From contig OZ038454.1 in the NCBI GenBank assembly GCA_964036195.1, positions 2,728,001 through 2,792,000 on the forward strand: a stretch of 64,000 nucleotides of DNA, read 5' to 3'. The translations under genes and the position numbers were made by a program. Within the stretch, counting starts at the first letter, position 1; every line of letters begins with the position of its first letter. Below, one piece after another: positions 11,701-23,903 of the stretch. The stretch comes from Sphaerolaimus hirsutus (lineage: Eukaryota; Nematoda; Chromadorea; Monhysterida; Sphaerolaimidae). The notes beneath the pieces were generated by a model, which was not told where the DNA came from, did not search any database, and saw only the letters and a program-made list of their open reading frames with translations.

Positions 11701-14700
11701 GGGTGTTGCGACTAGGCGAATTATCCCCCAAAATCGCTTAGGTGTCTATCCATGTGGAGCAATTTTTGAGCGATTTTTCTGATTTTTGAATCTACCCAAC
11801 CCACGGAGGGTCAAAATTCAAGATTACCCCTGCCAACGCACCAACAGTAACTGCATACGCCACTAGGACATCCACGGTGTAGTGGAGTCTACTGATGACC
11901 AGACAAAATATTCCAATGTAGCAACACCCGACTATCAATTTTACCGGGCCTGAAAAGTGTATTCGTTTGGACTATATAAATAGCTCCTGCGAGTCGTGAA
12001 ATTTATTAAAATATTATACCATGGATCGAAACGAGAATTCCTCAAGCAAAATGTTGTGGCAAAATATAACCACAACCACAAGGGACCCGCACCCTGTAGT
12101 GTAAAGTCATGTGTTAAATGTCATGTAAAATGGCAATCAAAATAAAACAGAGAAAAATGATTACTGCACTTTTGAAATTTCGCCTGACAAATGACAAATT
12201 TGTATGACACTTTACATGACATTTGTCACTTTACTTTATACATTACAGGCTGCGACAATGCCACCAATGTAAATAATACAAACATATACGGTAAATACGA
12301 TCAGAACACCTTCAAGACACCCCCCTCCAAAAAACCTCAACAACTCCCCCCCCCCCCCAACCAACCCCCCAGCACCCCACCCCCATTGTGCCGTAGCCGG
12401 CGCCCATGCCGCCTGCGGGCAGGTAGCAGCGCACGGTCAACGTGCACAGGGTGAACACCATCGTGTGGCCCGAGAACAGCATGTCGCCGCACAGGTCCCC
12501 GCTAGTGGTCGGGGTCAGGCCTGGGGGTGTGAGGGGGTATTGTAGGGCGCTGGGGTAATTGTAACGAGCTGAGGCGAGTTCCGCACCCTGTAAAATGTCA
12601 CGTACAATTTTTTTTGCAAAGTGTAAAAAGTCTTGAAAATGGCCTGTAAAATGTGAAATGACCGGTAAAGGAAAAAAAGAACATTTTACATTTTACACTG
12701 CATGTTACATGACTTTTAACACTTTGCATGACATTTGACATTTCTCAGGATATTATGTAGTCACTTTTAAAGTTTTTTTTACATTTGACTTTTAAAGTTT
12801 TTTATAACATTTGAGATTTGACAGGGCATGTTACAGGGTCTGGGATTGGCCTCAGAGGTTAGGATGTGAATTTCACAGTATTGGTAAATATGAAAATTTT
12901 CCAGTAATTGATCTTATCGTTTCGTACCCTCTCTAAAGCCAATTTAGCATTTACATCTATTCAAGGCGATAAAAAACACCACACAAACAATCATTCAAAA
13001 TACTAACCCAAGGTTCCAAATTTGAAAATAAATCTTCTCATCACAGTGTAATAATTTGGATTCGCATCAATGGGTGCACAATATAAGCTAGCATTTTTAT
13101 AAGCCACTGGCAATTGAGTACTGAGAAGGCACATTGCCTGGAAAATAAAAAAAATAAATACTTGATTAAAAAGTGAATTTGTCAAATTTTGGGTTTATTC
13201 AACAAGTGAATCAGTGACAAGGGGTGGCTAGTGAAGTTGTTGTTATTAATATTTTTCAGGATTTCAGAGAGATTAAATTTTTCCTGGTGATTTTTTTTGT
13301 TTAAAAAAATATAAGAAGTGTTTATTTAATTATATATTTTCCGTCTTTTCTTAGAGAGATTCAGTCACCTATATATTTCCTTTTTTAGGAATTTTTTGAG
13401 ATTTTATCTGTTATCTGATTATTTTATCTTTTCTTGTCACTTGTCCACTTGTGGAACAGCCACTTGATGAAACTTGAAAAAGTTGACCATAAAAACGATA
13501 AAAGCTCACTCTCAATGAATATGCTGCTGCAGCTATTACTAAAACCCGTCGAATTACTACCATTCGATACCTGAGAAAAAAAGACAATGAAATAAAGTGC
13601 ACACGCAAAGTCATAAATACATTCACATGGTATGCAAAATCATAGCTCTGAAGTGAAGTGATGTGAACTTGAGGTCCACTTATTAGAATATTTACTTGTA
13701 TTGCCCTATAAAACTGGTTCCAATTCCGCAAGTAGATAGGTGAAAAGAAAAGTGCTAAGTAATAAGTCAAGTTGTAAGCGGTAAGCAAGAAAAGTTTGAA
13801 GTGATGAATTGTGATGTGATATTTGATTGAATTACTACAATATTTGTATAGTAATTCAATCAAATACTACAAAGTGATGAAAGTGTACTTGCCAAACTTA
13901 CCGCTTAAAACAAAACTCAACACGTCTGAATTTCTACATATTGTCACTTATCCAATTGCGGAATTCCCTAGACCCCTATTCAGTTCATCAAAGGCTCATA
14001 TTGTCGCACTACTTCAAAAAACGTTCCAACATTTCAACTCTAAAATCCGACTCCTTAAAGTGCCAAAAAGTGCCCTCCACCCAAAAAAGTTCCCAAAAAC
14101 GCACTTATGCAGCGCAGCGACCAATAAAATAATAGCGCCGGCCACAGCTACGAGTGTATCCCCCACTGGTCTCGCCCACGATTGTTCCTCTATCAAAGAG
14201 TGCAGCAAATCGGGCAGGGGCGTTCTGCAAATGGAGGGGGGGGGTAATTTCTTTTTTCTTTTTCCTTGGGGGGGGGTTTATCAAGTGCTGAAAGTGGTGG
14301 TGATGCCCTACGCACACTAGTTGACAAGGACACCAAATGTCAACTGGTTCCCATCCCAATTCAAAGCTTGCCGACAAGCTTGCCATATGAAAATTTCAGA
14401 GAAATATAATGAGAAGGGCCACTGGATGGAAAATCACTCGCAGAGAATGGCGCCGCGTACACTGGTTTACTTGCAGTGCACGCAAAACATGGTTAACTAA
14501 TAAATCAGCTTTGAACGGGCTTTTCAGGGCCGATCCCAAGGGGGGCGGGGGGGCTGCAGCCCACCCCCCCCCCTCCCGGGGTGAGACCTAAAAATCGTCG
14601 GAAATGCAACTTATTCTATACATTTTTCATCGTATGTGCAAAAATTTTGCGCGCAAGCGCGCATTCACCTCCTCAAACGTATAATTATCAGTGGGTGGGT

Positions 14701-15777
14701 CCCCATAGGCGCAAATCCTTGAAATTCATCCCAAAAGGGGTCTCACTCTCGCCGCGTGTATTTACATACAAATACAGTGGTTGGCGCCAGCGCCAATGAC
14801 GCCATGGCGTGGCGCCTACGAATGGCGCCATTCCGTTACTGTGTGGGCAAAATTTTAGGGCTGAGACCCCCCCCCCCCCCGCTCGCCGGCCTCCGTAAAC
14901 AAGCAGCCCCCCCCGCTCAAAAATCCTGGATACGTCCCTGGGGCTTTTAGTTTACTGGAATGAAGTGTTCGACAACTTCAGTTGACGGGGAGTAAAAATA
15001 ACTCATTCCACTCAACTCAAATGCATTCAAGGCCATTGAGCATACTGAATTCTTAAAGTTTATTGGTAAACTAGTGTGCGCTGCGAAAAATCAGGTCGAA
15101 ACATAAACTGCAATATCCGGGCAGTAGTTTTTGAACCCGTTAAGCTGCGTTCAGACTGCGTTATGTGCCGACAAATAAAAAAGTAAAAAAGTTCCATAAA
15201 TCCGGAATTGAGTTCCATATCTGCAAGAAAAAACAGTGGTGTATACTCACTAGTTCAGTGTACACACATGCCAAATTTCAGATAAATCGGGCTTTTCGTT
15301 CCATAGTTATAACTTATAAGCATTTAAAAAATTTGATCAAAAAAGCGAACCGACAACGTCAAATTTTTCAAATGCTTATAACTATGGAACGAAAAGCCCG
15401 ATTTATCTGAAATTTGGCATGTGTGTACACTGAACTAGTGAGTATACTTCACTGTTTTTTCATGCAGTTATGGAACTTTATTCCGGATTTACGGAACTTT
15501 TTTACTGTATTATTTGTCGGCACATAATGCAGTCTGAACGCAGCTTTACATGTAGTTCCTCCACACAATCAAAACGTAAAAAAACAACGGAAAATCAACT
15601 ATAATCAGCGGGAAAAAAATTTAACGTAGAAAAGAAAAAAAACCCAAAAAAGTTCAAAAATTGACGAAAAAATGACCTGGGCGCGATGTCGTGTATGAAA
15701 GCCAAAGCGAACGGGTTGCTGGCGGCGCCGACGAACAGAAACAGCACTGGATACAATATCGAACGGGAGATTTTTTC
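8472..15777 (-). CDS. Sphingomyelin synthase family gene (3' part, spliced; exons listed separately)
   Basis: Transfers phosphocholine (or, in the SMSr branch, phosphoethanolamine) to ceramide in ER/Golgi/plasma membranes. Nine exons join in phase. All four family motifs are visible in order: D1 as TPLPD; D2 as RR-x8-Y-x2-R-x6-T; D3 as CGDMLFSGHT; D4 as HYTVDVLVAY followed by F-x2-YH. The catalytic His of D3 and the His and Asp of D4 are present. Hydrophobic stretches in several exons fit the six-helix fold. The upstream boundary of the 15.7 kb exon is in phase 0 with no ATG, so the N-terminus (any SAM domain included) is missing. I could not find it confidently between 15.8 and 33.8 kb. Whether this is SGMS1/2-like or SAMD8-like cannot be decided without the N-terminus. 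Two alternative last exons are possible (9239-9359 and 8472-8721). Confidence 0.9.
8966..9174. mobile_element. TAGGGTTGG element with TATCGATATCGAA core
   Basis: Same core words as 62903-63124. Flanks CACCAAAC/CACCCAAC look like an 8-bp duplication with one mismatch. Confidence 0.65.
9239..9359 (-). CDS. Sphingomyelin synthase last exon, tail version 1
   Basis: Acceptor GCCGCAG, phase 2 in. Encodes a 39-residue acidic/Ser-rich cytosolic tail with YLPVSSEDSTDDDNNS, ending RRQAS and TGA. It follows exon 10052-10235 in phase. The reading depends on the phase match, not on homology. Confidence 0.65.
9431..9670. mobile_element. A-family element (240 bp)
   Basis: CCGTATTTCCTCGAAATACC...GTATTTCGAGGAAATACGG between TA. 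Lies next to the stop of sphingomyelin synthase tail 1, in the intron upstream of it. Confidence 0.85.
9853..9986. repeat. B-family palindrome
   Basis: AGCACACTGTAAAGTGTC...TATACAGGGTGCGGAACTGC. Confidence 0.65.
10052..10235 (-). CDS. Sphingomyelin synthase exon, end of the membrane domain
   Basis: Acceptor CCCTTTCCAG, donor TTGAA|GTGCGT, phase 1 in and 2 out. Begins AFTIYHGACE, completing the F-x2-YH end of D4. It then runs to FIYWLES and VPIRLNWPVDFPK, which align with the family's ...YFEKN..VP...WPxPWP tail. The cytosolic C-terminus follows. Confidence 0.85.
10555..11659. mobile_element. J foldback element, copy 1
   Basis: TAAACACCTTCCCGGTCACG at the left reappears inverted at the right end. 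The arms run about 500 bases each around a short centre near 11090. No transposase frame is visible. Confidence 0.85.
11842..11949 (-). CDS. Sphingomyelin synthase exon with D4 catalytic motif
   Basis: Acceptor CACTTTTCAG, donor ACTGTTG|GTGCGT, phase 1 in and 1 out. Encodes a helix (KLIVGCCYIGIFCLVIS) followed by RLHYTVDVLVAYAVTV. This matches the D4 signature and holds the second catalytic His and the Asp. Confidence 0.9.
12083..12262. repeat. B-family palindrome
   Basis: GACCCGCACCCTGTAGTG...ACAGGCTGCGACAATGCC. Confidence 0.65.
12413..12520 (-). CDS. Sphingomyelin synthase exon with D3 catalytic motif
   Basis: Acceptor CACACCCCCAG. Encodes GLTPTTSGDLCGDMLFSGHT, containing D3 and its catalytic His, then a helix ending RCYLPAG. 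The 3' border is uncertain: no GT donor in the required phase 1 exists nearby. The only in-phase solution I see is a GC donor at CCCGCAG|GCGGCA. The flanking DNA is a C/G tract, so a sequence error is also possible. Confidence 0.78.
12575..12852. repeat. B-family palindrome
   Basis: GCGAGTTCCGCACCCTGTAA...TTACAGGGTCTGGGATTGGC. Confidence 0.68.
13008..13137 (-). CDS. Sphingomyelin synthase exon, luminal loop
   Basis: Acceptor TTTATTTTCCAG, donor CCTTGG|GTTAGT, phase 0 in and 1 out. Begins AMCLLSTQLPVAY, completing D2 with its conserved Thr and the TxLPV stretch. The rest is the luminal segment containing YCAPIDANPNYYTVMRR. Confidence 0.88.
13510..13570 (-). CDS. Sphingomyelin synthase exon with D2 motif (5' half)
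   Basis: A 61-base exon, acceptor TTTTTCTCAG, donor TTGAGA|GTGAGC, phase 2 in and 0 out. Encodes YRMVVIRRVLVIAAAAYSLR, which carries the RR-x8-Y-x2-R part of the family's D2 motif. Confidence 0.88.
14105..14224 (-). CDS. Sphingomyelin synthase exon with D1 motif
   Basis: Starts with one base completing the Arg codon and ends in phase 2 at AA|GTGCGT. Encodes RTPLPDLLHSL (the PxLPD motif of the family) and a second hydrophobic helix ending AALHK. The acceptor follows a C/T tract and TTTGCAG. Confidence 0.88.
   Translation of the reverse strand, partial: NAPARFAALFDRGTIVGETSGGYTRSCGRRYYFIGRCAA
14525..14940. mobile_element. hAT-like CAGGGCCGATCC element
   Basis: CAGGGCCGATCC...GGATACGTCCCTG ends, perfect 8-bp duplication GGGCTTTT, body homologous to 32607-33031. 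Confidence 0.87.
15141..15549. mobile_element. Foldback element K (409 bp)
   Basis: TAAGCTGCGTTCAGACTGCG at the left is matched inverted at the right; near-perfect arms of about 190 bases around a loop near 15340-15360. Confidence 0.85.
15677..15777 (-). CDS. Sphingomyelin synthase exon, first transmembrane region
   Basis: Acceptor after AATTTCAG, phase 0; donor CCCAG|GTCATT, phase 2. Encodes a hydrophobic helix starting EKISRSILYPVLFLF and ending in AFIHDIAPR, matching the family's I/V-H-D/E-x-V/A-P stretch after the first membrane helix. It is the most 5' exon I can place, and an upstream phase-0 exon is required. Confidence 0.8.
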
Positions 15778-16089
15778 CTGAAATTCAAGCTCACTTTGAA
15801 TTGGGGTCACGCGTTCGCGTGTGTATTGGCGCTGCGCCAAATTTTCAACCAAAATTTCGAAAACTCACAAATCAATTTCGAATCCTTTTGAGTTGACCGG
15901 AATGAGATGGGGCTGTCAACTCCAGTTCAGATAAAAAATATTCACGTATTTCGGTAACTCGGATGCGTTCAAAACTGATTTATCAGCTTTCACAATTTTG
16001 GTTGAAGGTAAAGTTGAGTGTGTGATAGTGAGTGATCAGTTCCAGTGAGTGTCATCCCATTTTAGGGCTGTATATAAGTAACACACATA

Positions 16090-16524
16090 CCGTATTTCCT
16101 CGAAATACCCCCGGGGGTGATTGTTTCATAGTGCTCCCGAGAGGGGGGGGGGGTTAAACGAGGGGGGTATTTCGAAGGGGGGGGGTATTATTTCGCAAGA
16201 ACTTTTTTGAAATCCTAGTACAAAATCGTTGTTTGTGATGTGCGCTGGGGTAGAAAAATGCATCAATAACTGACATGTAAAGACTCCTGTAGACGTATAT
16301 TAGTACGTAGATGGTATAAACACTGTTCTAACGTGATTCCGACATTGTTTTAACGTGTGTTCTGCACTACGCAGAACACAAACTGCAGTATTTGTCATGT
16401 ACGTTCTCTTTACACTCAATTTGGGGGGGGGGTATTTCGAGGGGGGGGGGGCGATTGTTTCATAGTGGTCTCGAGAGGGGGGGGGGTCAAACGAGGGGGG
16501 GGGGGGTATTTCGAGGAAATACGG
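16090..16524. mobile_element. A-family element
   Basis: CCGTATTTCCTCGAAATACC...TATTTCGAGGAAATACGG between TA; inner TGTTCTGCACTACGCAGAACA palindrome shared with other copies. Confidence 0.85.
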
Positions 16525-16726
16525 TAGGTATTTAAGCCAGTACAAGCATCATAAGTGAACATACCACAATGAATACTAAATAAACACAACAACACCAGCT
16601 GGCTGCCACATGGGGCTGAGGGACCCCAAAACAATTCCCTTAACTGTAAAAACCTTAGGTAAATTACCTAGGTGAAGGTAATTTTGTCTGTGCGTAGACA
16701 CAACTGTGGGTAAGCAAGGTAAAGAC

Positions 16727-17233
16727 CATAATGTTAAAACGTTTTTACGTTTACTCGATAAATACGTATACTCGCGTACTGCGTAAATACGTTTACGTTT
16801 CCTCCCGAAAAAGATACCGGTACTCACTTACTCGCGTACTTTTTGAAAGTACGCGAGTACAGAAAACGTATTTTAAAGGGACAGAAAATGTCAACCATAG
16901 GGCATTTTCCTAAGAAATACTTATCAGGGGAGAAAAACACATCTTTGATGTATTTTAGCGTAAACATTGAAAAAGCACCAATTTTTACGTTATTTTTGTG
17001 ATAAAAATACCCACTTTTAAGTTTTATGTGATAAAAATACCCATTTTTACGTTTTCCCTGAAAAAATACTCATTTTTACGTTTTATCGGGAAAAAGTATT
17101 TTACTCACCTTTTACGCAGTGTAAAAGTGAAAATAAAATACTTTACGTTTTCTGTACTCATGTGTGAGTAAAATAAAAATACTTTACATTTACATTTACT
17201 TTAAAAAAAAGTTCAGTACTTTTAACAACTCTG
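16727..17233. mobile_element. hAT-like CAGAGTTG element, TTTACGTTTACTCG core, copy 1
   Basis: Ends CATAATGTTAAAAC...TTTTAACAACTCTG, duplication GTAAAGAC/GTAAATAC (one mismatch). Confidence 0.75.
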
Positions 17234-17280
17234 GTAAATACCAGTGCAAATCGATTTGCATGAGGAAATTGGAGATCTGA

Positions 17281-17444
17281 GGGCCAATCCCTGCAAAGTG
17301 TCAAATGTGAAATGTCAATCAAAACAAAAAAAGAAAATATTTGATTACCGAACTTTGCATGACAATTTACACTTTGCATGACAATTGACAACTTGTACCA
17401 CATTTAGCACTTGACTATAAACTTTACAGGGGTCGGGACTGGCA
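17281..17444. repeat. B-family palindrome
   Basis: GGGCCAATCCCTGCAAAGTG...ACTTTACAGGGGTCGGGACT. Confidence 0.7.
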
Positions 17445-17711
17445 CCAGGTGTAAGTGAACAAATCGGTTTTCTTTACTGCAATGCTAATGCGGGCATTTT
17501 CATCTTCGATTACTCATCTGCGCGTGCAAATATATTCGCACAGCAGCTTACGTTTTTATTGGCGATTTTAGTCACCTAGGCCAATCTCAAAGGCACAAAT
17601 AACAAACTATATTCTAAGTTTCAAATTCCTATAAAACTGTTCACTTCTGAATTTCGCTCACGTCTGCCACATTTTGCCACTTCAAAACAGCTTAAGAGCT
17701 TTTGACACTTT

Positions 17712-18308
17712 GGCCCTACACACGAGAACGACGCTGAATATCAACGGGTCCCCATTCCAATTCAAAGTTTGCTGCCGAATAACACTGCGCATTATTGTAT
17801 ACCATATTTCCTCGAAAGATCCCAGGCGGTTTATTATTTCGCCAGCAAATTTTGGGAGGGTTAATTCGAGGGGGGGGTATTATTTCGCCAGAAATTTTCA
17901 TGAAGGTTCATGGTAAAAAATATGCTTTAACAGGATATATTTGTACATGTATAGGTATAAATCTATACTAACTAGTACGTGTAAATAGCTCCGCTGCACT
18001 TTGACAGCAATTAATACATCATGTACATTGCATACATAATGTATTTACATTATTCATGATGGGGGGTAGTTCGAGGGGGGGGGCGGTATTTTCCCTCAGC
18101 TCGCTCAGATCTGGGGGTATTTCGAGGGGGGCCGATTCAAGGGGGTAATTCGAGGAAATACAGTAATTTCATTTAACATTGCACATAGCGCAAAGGTTTA
18201 ACGCAACAGTAAAGCTCGAAAGTGGTTCGTCGGCTCGCGAGCAAGCTTTGAATTGGGATGGGAACCAGTTGACATTTGCTGTCCATGTCAACTGGTGTGT
18301 GCAGGGCC
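17712..18308. mobile_element. C-family element with nested A element
   Basis: GGCCCTACACACGAG...ACTGGTGTGTGCAGGGCC ends; AACCAGTTGACATTTG inside. Confidence 0.75.
17802..18163. mobile_element. A-family element nested in a C element
   Basis: CCATATTTCCTCGAAAG...CGAGGAAATACAG between TA, inside 17712-18308. Confidence 0.78.
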
Positions 18309-18540
18309 AATATTTACAACACTCCACAAAAGTGGCTCCAAATACTCATTTCCAAAACACCCCCCAAAACCCACGTGCTTATAAGCCTGATCCCATCTCA
18401 GTTCCAAATCGCTCCCATCCGAATCGATAGGGGGCATTTTCAATGCGACACTGTTCCCAGTGAGTCTATTAGCTGCACCCATGTCGCTGACAGTGAGTAA
18501 ACTAGCAGAGGGGGGTAAGTGGGTGCTGGGGGTAGTCCCT

Positions 18541-18731
18541 GGGGGTAGTCCCAATGCCTGGAAAATGCCCTGGAAAATGTCAAGTGTCATGCAAAGTGTC
18601 CAAAGGCATGTAAAATGCCCTGGAAAATGGCAAACGAGTATACATTCTACGAGGGATTTTACAGGACTTTTGACAGTTTGAAAGACATTTGATATTTTAC
18701 AAGGCATTTTACAGGTTTTGGGAATGGCACC
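18541..18731. repeat. B-family palindrome
   Basis: GTAGTCCCAATGCCTGG...TTACAGGTTTTGGGAATGGC. Confidence 0.68.
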
Positions 18732-19814
18732 GGGTTTACATTTTGGGAGATTAGTCTTAGTAGATTCGTGTTTTCAATTAATTTAATTGAGTTATGAACT
18801 AGACATTTTTTGGAGATTTATATTTTGTAGAGTTTTCTAGCGGATGAATTTTTCGCCCGTCGCGTCACCGCTTTTTTGTCGAATTTTTTTTCGGCATTTC
18901 TGGAATGTTTGCGGGAAAATTGTCGCTTTTTAACGAAAAAACAACAGATTAAAAGCGACAAGAGATCGTTTGCGACAGAAAAAAAAACCTATTATAAAAT
19001 CAGCGAAAAGTCGAAAACCAAACTAAAACACATTTACGTGACGAAAAAATAAACAATCGAAAACACAGCATTTAAGAACTTTGGCAAACTGTAAAAATGG
19101 TTCTGCGCGACAGTAGAACCAAAAAGTGAAACGTACAAAATATTCTGTATACTGTATACCTAATAATACACAAGGAATAGGGCGCACACACCGCAAAATA
19201 TTTTCGGGCTATATTTATTTTTGCATACAGGGTGGGTGAAAATTTGAAATAAAATTTGGCACCGGCACACAATGGTGATATCATGCATAGAATGGTAGCA
19301 ATTGAGCATTGTGTGCAGCCTAAGTTCAAAATGATAAAAAGGTTGTGATAAGAAGGTTATGTGATAACAAGTGACAAGATCTTTGTATGTAGCATTTTTT
19401 TACTCACCCACCACCATGATTTGCATTCACCTACAATCATTGAACTTTGCAAATATAAACATCATAAATGAACATCTATGACAACTATCATATATTAGGT
19501 TGTCATTTGGAATTTTGATGCATTTGATCAATACAGATGATGACATGGAATATATGTAAGCTTTGTAAAGTCACAACTAAGCCATTTGCATGCATATCAT
19601 CAAAAACCCTGGGTGAACCCCAGCAGGATGGAGCATTAAGGAGTATACAATGTTTAATTACCACAGATTTGAAGGTCATGAGAATGCCTCTTAACAATGC
19701 TGAAGATTTCATCTGGTTGTAGATCTATTTAAATTGTCTTATCAATCATCTAATTGATTGCACATACTTATTCTCCCTCCTTCAAGTAGAATATTCATCA
19801 CAGAATTTCAAATA

Positions 19815-20302
19815 CCGTATTGGCTTGTTTTGAGTGCCATGCCGGAATTGAGTGCTATGCTCAAATACAGTGCCGGGGCAATGGCGTTATGAAATAAAAG
19901 AGTACCATTCTTGAATAGAGTGCCCCCAAATAGAATGAAACGTGACTTGGGAATGCATCATGTCTGCATAAAACATGACTGTATGTGCATGGCACGAGCC
20001 GCTTCTGTTGTTAAATGTTTTGTCATTGTGAATGGTTCACATCGTTGGTGGCAAAAGCAAACTCCACAAAGGATGGGACCATATGTTGAGGTTTTGCGCT
20101 GGATTAGTTGAGTATGAAACGTGAGCGTGTGAATTGCAACAAAGAGTGATCAGCCCAATATTGAGCAATATGTATCTGTTACGGAATTAGAGTATCTTGT
20201 AAATGTCTTATGAAAAAATACAGTACCATGCTTGAATTGAGTGCCACTGTAAGGACGTTGTGCAAAGATACAGTATCCGGGGTTCAAAACAAGCGTTTAT
20301 GG
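19815..20302. mobile_element. TA-flanked element, CCGTATTGGCTTGTTTTGA ends
   Basis: Inverted ends CCGTATTGGCTTGTTTTGAG / CCATAAACGCTTGTTTTGAA; repeated TTGAGTGCCA and AATACAGT words near both ends. Confidence 0.72.
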
Positions 20303-21242
20303 TATATTAGAGACTGGACAACAGAGCAATAACTGGCAAAATGCCAACCAGTTTACCTTCAAATTCTGTTTGTCAAAATCATTTTTATTTAAGAATGGGC
20401 CAGCCTGCACTACACTGGATTTAAAAACACAATTGCAACTAAAAGTGAGATATAAAAATAAAATGGTGCCTGCCCCAGGCTCAAAAATCTGGGATGTGTT
20501 CCAAAAACACAGCCCCATGTTGAAAACACAGGGTGTCCCACAAATACTGGAACTTACAAAATGATTTCCTTACGTTTCAATAGCACCGAAACGTTATGTG
20601 ATATTTTCCTTTCAATGGGGAAAAACGCACAATAAAAAACGCTCAGTCATCCCTTTACAAACACAAAATCGTAAAAAGAGCCAAAAATAAAAACGCGTTC
20701 ATGTTTTGTCATTAATAAGGCGGCTGTCGGGAAATCGATAACAAAAATATTATACTGTCCCTTCGGGAAATTTCGCATGGAAGTTAATTTTTAACGCGGC
20801 GGCACTAATATTTTTGACGAATGCGAATAAATTTTATCGACCCGATAAAATACTTTTTTTAGGGCAACTCGATCGATTTGAGCGGAAACTGTCAAATTTG
20901 CGTATGACTGATTTGACTGGACGCTTTAGAAAGAATGTGACCGTATTCCGATGAATAAACTCGCGTGACAAAGTCACTAAATTCAGTCGAAGCGAGAACA
21001 GTGCGATATAATGAGAAAATGAATTTATTGTGGGCGGAATTATTCAGACGGTGTACGGTAGACCTCATTGTAAAGCGTGCATTCATTGCACCGCATTAAC
21101 AGGGGTTCCGCCAATAACGAGAAACTTCACATGATACATCAGATGCGTGATCTTTTTGGCCCGACAAATTTCGTTGGGTAACCCGATTCAAGAGGATGTA
21201 GGCTCCCTAGACAAGTAAACCCACTCGACATGTAGACCCGGT

Positions 21243-21370
21243 GCAGGGGTCTCCAATGGGGGACGGCTGCCCCCCCCCCAAATCGGCCAGCTATCTATCC
21301 TGAGGTAAATTTTTGGGCTACTTCACCCTGAGCCCACCTCCCCAAATCATTCAGCTATCTATCTAGGTAC
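21243..21370. mobile_element. GATAGATAGCTG family fragment
   Basis: CAGGGGTCTCC start and AGCTATCTATC words; the far end is not clear. Confidence 0.6.
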
Positions 21371-22199
21371 TAATTTTGAGTGATTTTTACCAAATTTTCA
21401 CTCAAAATTGTAAATTCTTGTTACATTTTGTTAATTTTCACGTTAAAAATCGCAATTTAGGATATACACGTGGTTATATCCACATTTTAGCTATATTTTA
21501 CAAACAAGCTGAGCGGGTTTACATGTCTACAGGCACAGGGCCAATTGAATTGACAAGTAAACTTTTAAGTTATAATACTAGTAACCTGTGACCTGGATGG
21601 CCATAAAAATATATGGTAAAATATGTACTTTTTTCCTATACACAGTGAATTGAATTGAGATTAAGAAACAGACGGCGGGAAAATATATTCAAAATTTTGT
21701 CGCGGGTTTCCCAAAATGTCGGGTCAATCCTATTTGGCACAGTATTATGATATGAGTGAAATGATAACTATGGCGCCAGCGTATTTCTGCAGTTCCTGTA
21801 GATAAGATTGCAAAGTGACAACTGTATTTGTGTGTCAAGGATAATAAGTCGCGTGTGTGAGAAATTGTATTGTATAAATACATCCAAAAAAATAACTTTT
21901 TTATATTCCTAGATCGATTTTTGTTTTCACTAAATCACAATAGATAAAATCACAAATCATAAATATTTTTTCATATTTCTAGGTGAGTACAAAAATGTGT
22001 AGAAAATAGTTCTATTGGGTTGCAAGGATATTACTTTTTGATTTACCATTTTCCATAGATATATTTTTATATTTAGCCGTCGATTTTTGATATCATTTGA
22101 AAGTTTTCTACATTCAATATGCATTTCAAAAAGAACCCCGGTTAATCGAAGTGATCAAATTGACACATCAATCGCTCTATGAAATTTGGGAAACTCATA

Positions 22200-22607
22200 C
22201 CGTATTACCTCGAATTATCCCCCCTTGATATAACCCCCCCCCTCGAAATACCCCCCCTAAATTTCGGCTGAGGAAATAATAACCCCCCCTCGAAATACCC
22301 CCCCTGAAATTGAGTGTATCGTGAACGTACATGACAAATACCGCAGTTTGTGATCTGTACAAGTCAGAACGCACGTTAAGACTGATGATTGAGTGATGTT
22401 AGGGAAGGGTTTATGTGTACATACAGTTATATATGCCTAAAAACACATATACATGTATGTAATTGCTTGATTTTTCTACGTCTGAGTATGCGGAATTTCT
22501 GAAAATTTCTGGCGAAATAATAGACCCCCCCCCCCCCTCGAATTATCCCCCCTCAAATTTTGCTGGCGAAATAATAAACCCCCTGGGGGTATTTCGAGGT
22601 AATACGG
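22200..22607. mobile_element. A-family element
   Basis: CCGTATTACCTCGAATTATCC...TTTCGAGGTAATACGG between TA. Confidence 0.85.
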
Positions 22608-23903
22608 TAAATACTTTGAGAAACATTGCTGACAGCGATGAAAAATGACTCAACTCAAATAAACTCAAGTAAACTCAAATAAATGTGTAAAAAAATTAAT
22701 AACTCACTGGTAAACGTGTTCAAAACAAATTGATGAGTTTCCCTGATTTCACGGTACTAATTAGTGTGCGGTCAGACAGAAAAATGTGTGGGAGCTAAAA
22801 AACTCAACACAACTCAATCTAAAAGATCCAACTAGGTGTATGCACTTAATTTACAGTAAACAACCTTTTGTGGGAAAGTTTTTCACTCAAAACAGGTTGA
22901 AATGAAAACAACCTAAAACAAACTGAACAAAAATTCCATAGGAAGTAGGTGAAAAATTCCTGCAGAAATGTGTAAATAAAAATAGATGTTGCAAAAGAAG
23001 TTCAGTGCATGTGAGCTAGTGATGGAAAAGTTCATTTTTTTGACATTAAAAGTGTTAAAGGAACACATTTTTACAGTGAAAATGCTTTTGACAATGAAAA
23101 CACAATTGATTAATTATAAATTCATTAATTTTTTGGCCTTCTGTAAATTACCTAAATGTAAAAATGGTTTATTTAGTTTTCCTACACAAATATCAATAAG
23201 TTAGGTATTTTGTTATATAGGTATACCTATGAATATGTTATTTTTACTCAACTAAATATCTCACCATAATAAAATACTCTGTACTTTCAATGAATATGTG
23301 GAAGAACCAAAAACAAATAAAAAGCTTGCAAAAAATCACAAATCACTTTCAACATAAATATAAGCTCAATCATTGAATTTGCAAACAGAAATTGTCTCAA
23401 GAGATTATTAACTTATTTTATAATGTAAGACAGCCTTTTTCAATTTTCATGCAATTTTCCCACCCCCTGAATGCATGTGATTCTCTTCAGGGCAATATAA
23501 AGTGGAGATAAATGTAATGTTCCATGCATTATTCAAGGCTGTCCTGAGGTGTATTAGTTTTTCTTGCCAAAAACCGAAACTACAGAGGAAAAATGTGCAC
23601 GTGTCTGTGTATGTACCGGTATTTTGAATAAATTTAATGCGGGCCAACTTTTATTGTCCCAACCGATTTGTATTTAACTTTGTATTTATTACCTAGATAT
23701 AAAATCTTCACTGGTGAGCAGTAATAAATAAAATCCAAATAATGAAATACATTAAACTTAATATAAACATTGTCAATAATGTTGTCAAATGTTTTCCAGC
23801 AGTAACGATTTAAGTTTCTTTTTTGGCAATGATCCAATTTTCGTTTTTGTTGTTGTTGCACATTTACCGTTGTTGCAAGATAGCGGCCACTCGACAGCCA
23901 ATA

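Noticed and set aside
13411..13863. 150-codon minus-strand frame
   Set aside because: Only the 61-base exon 13510-13570 within it is supported; the rest is intron, including a B-like inverted repeat.
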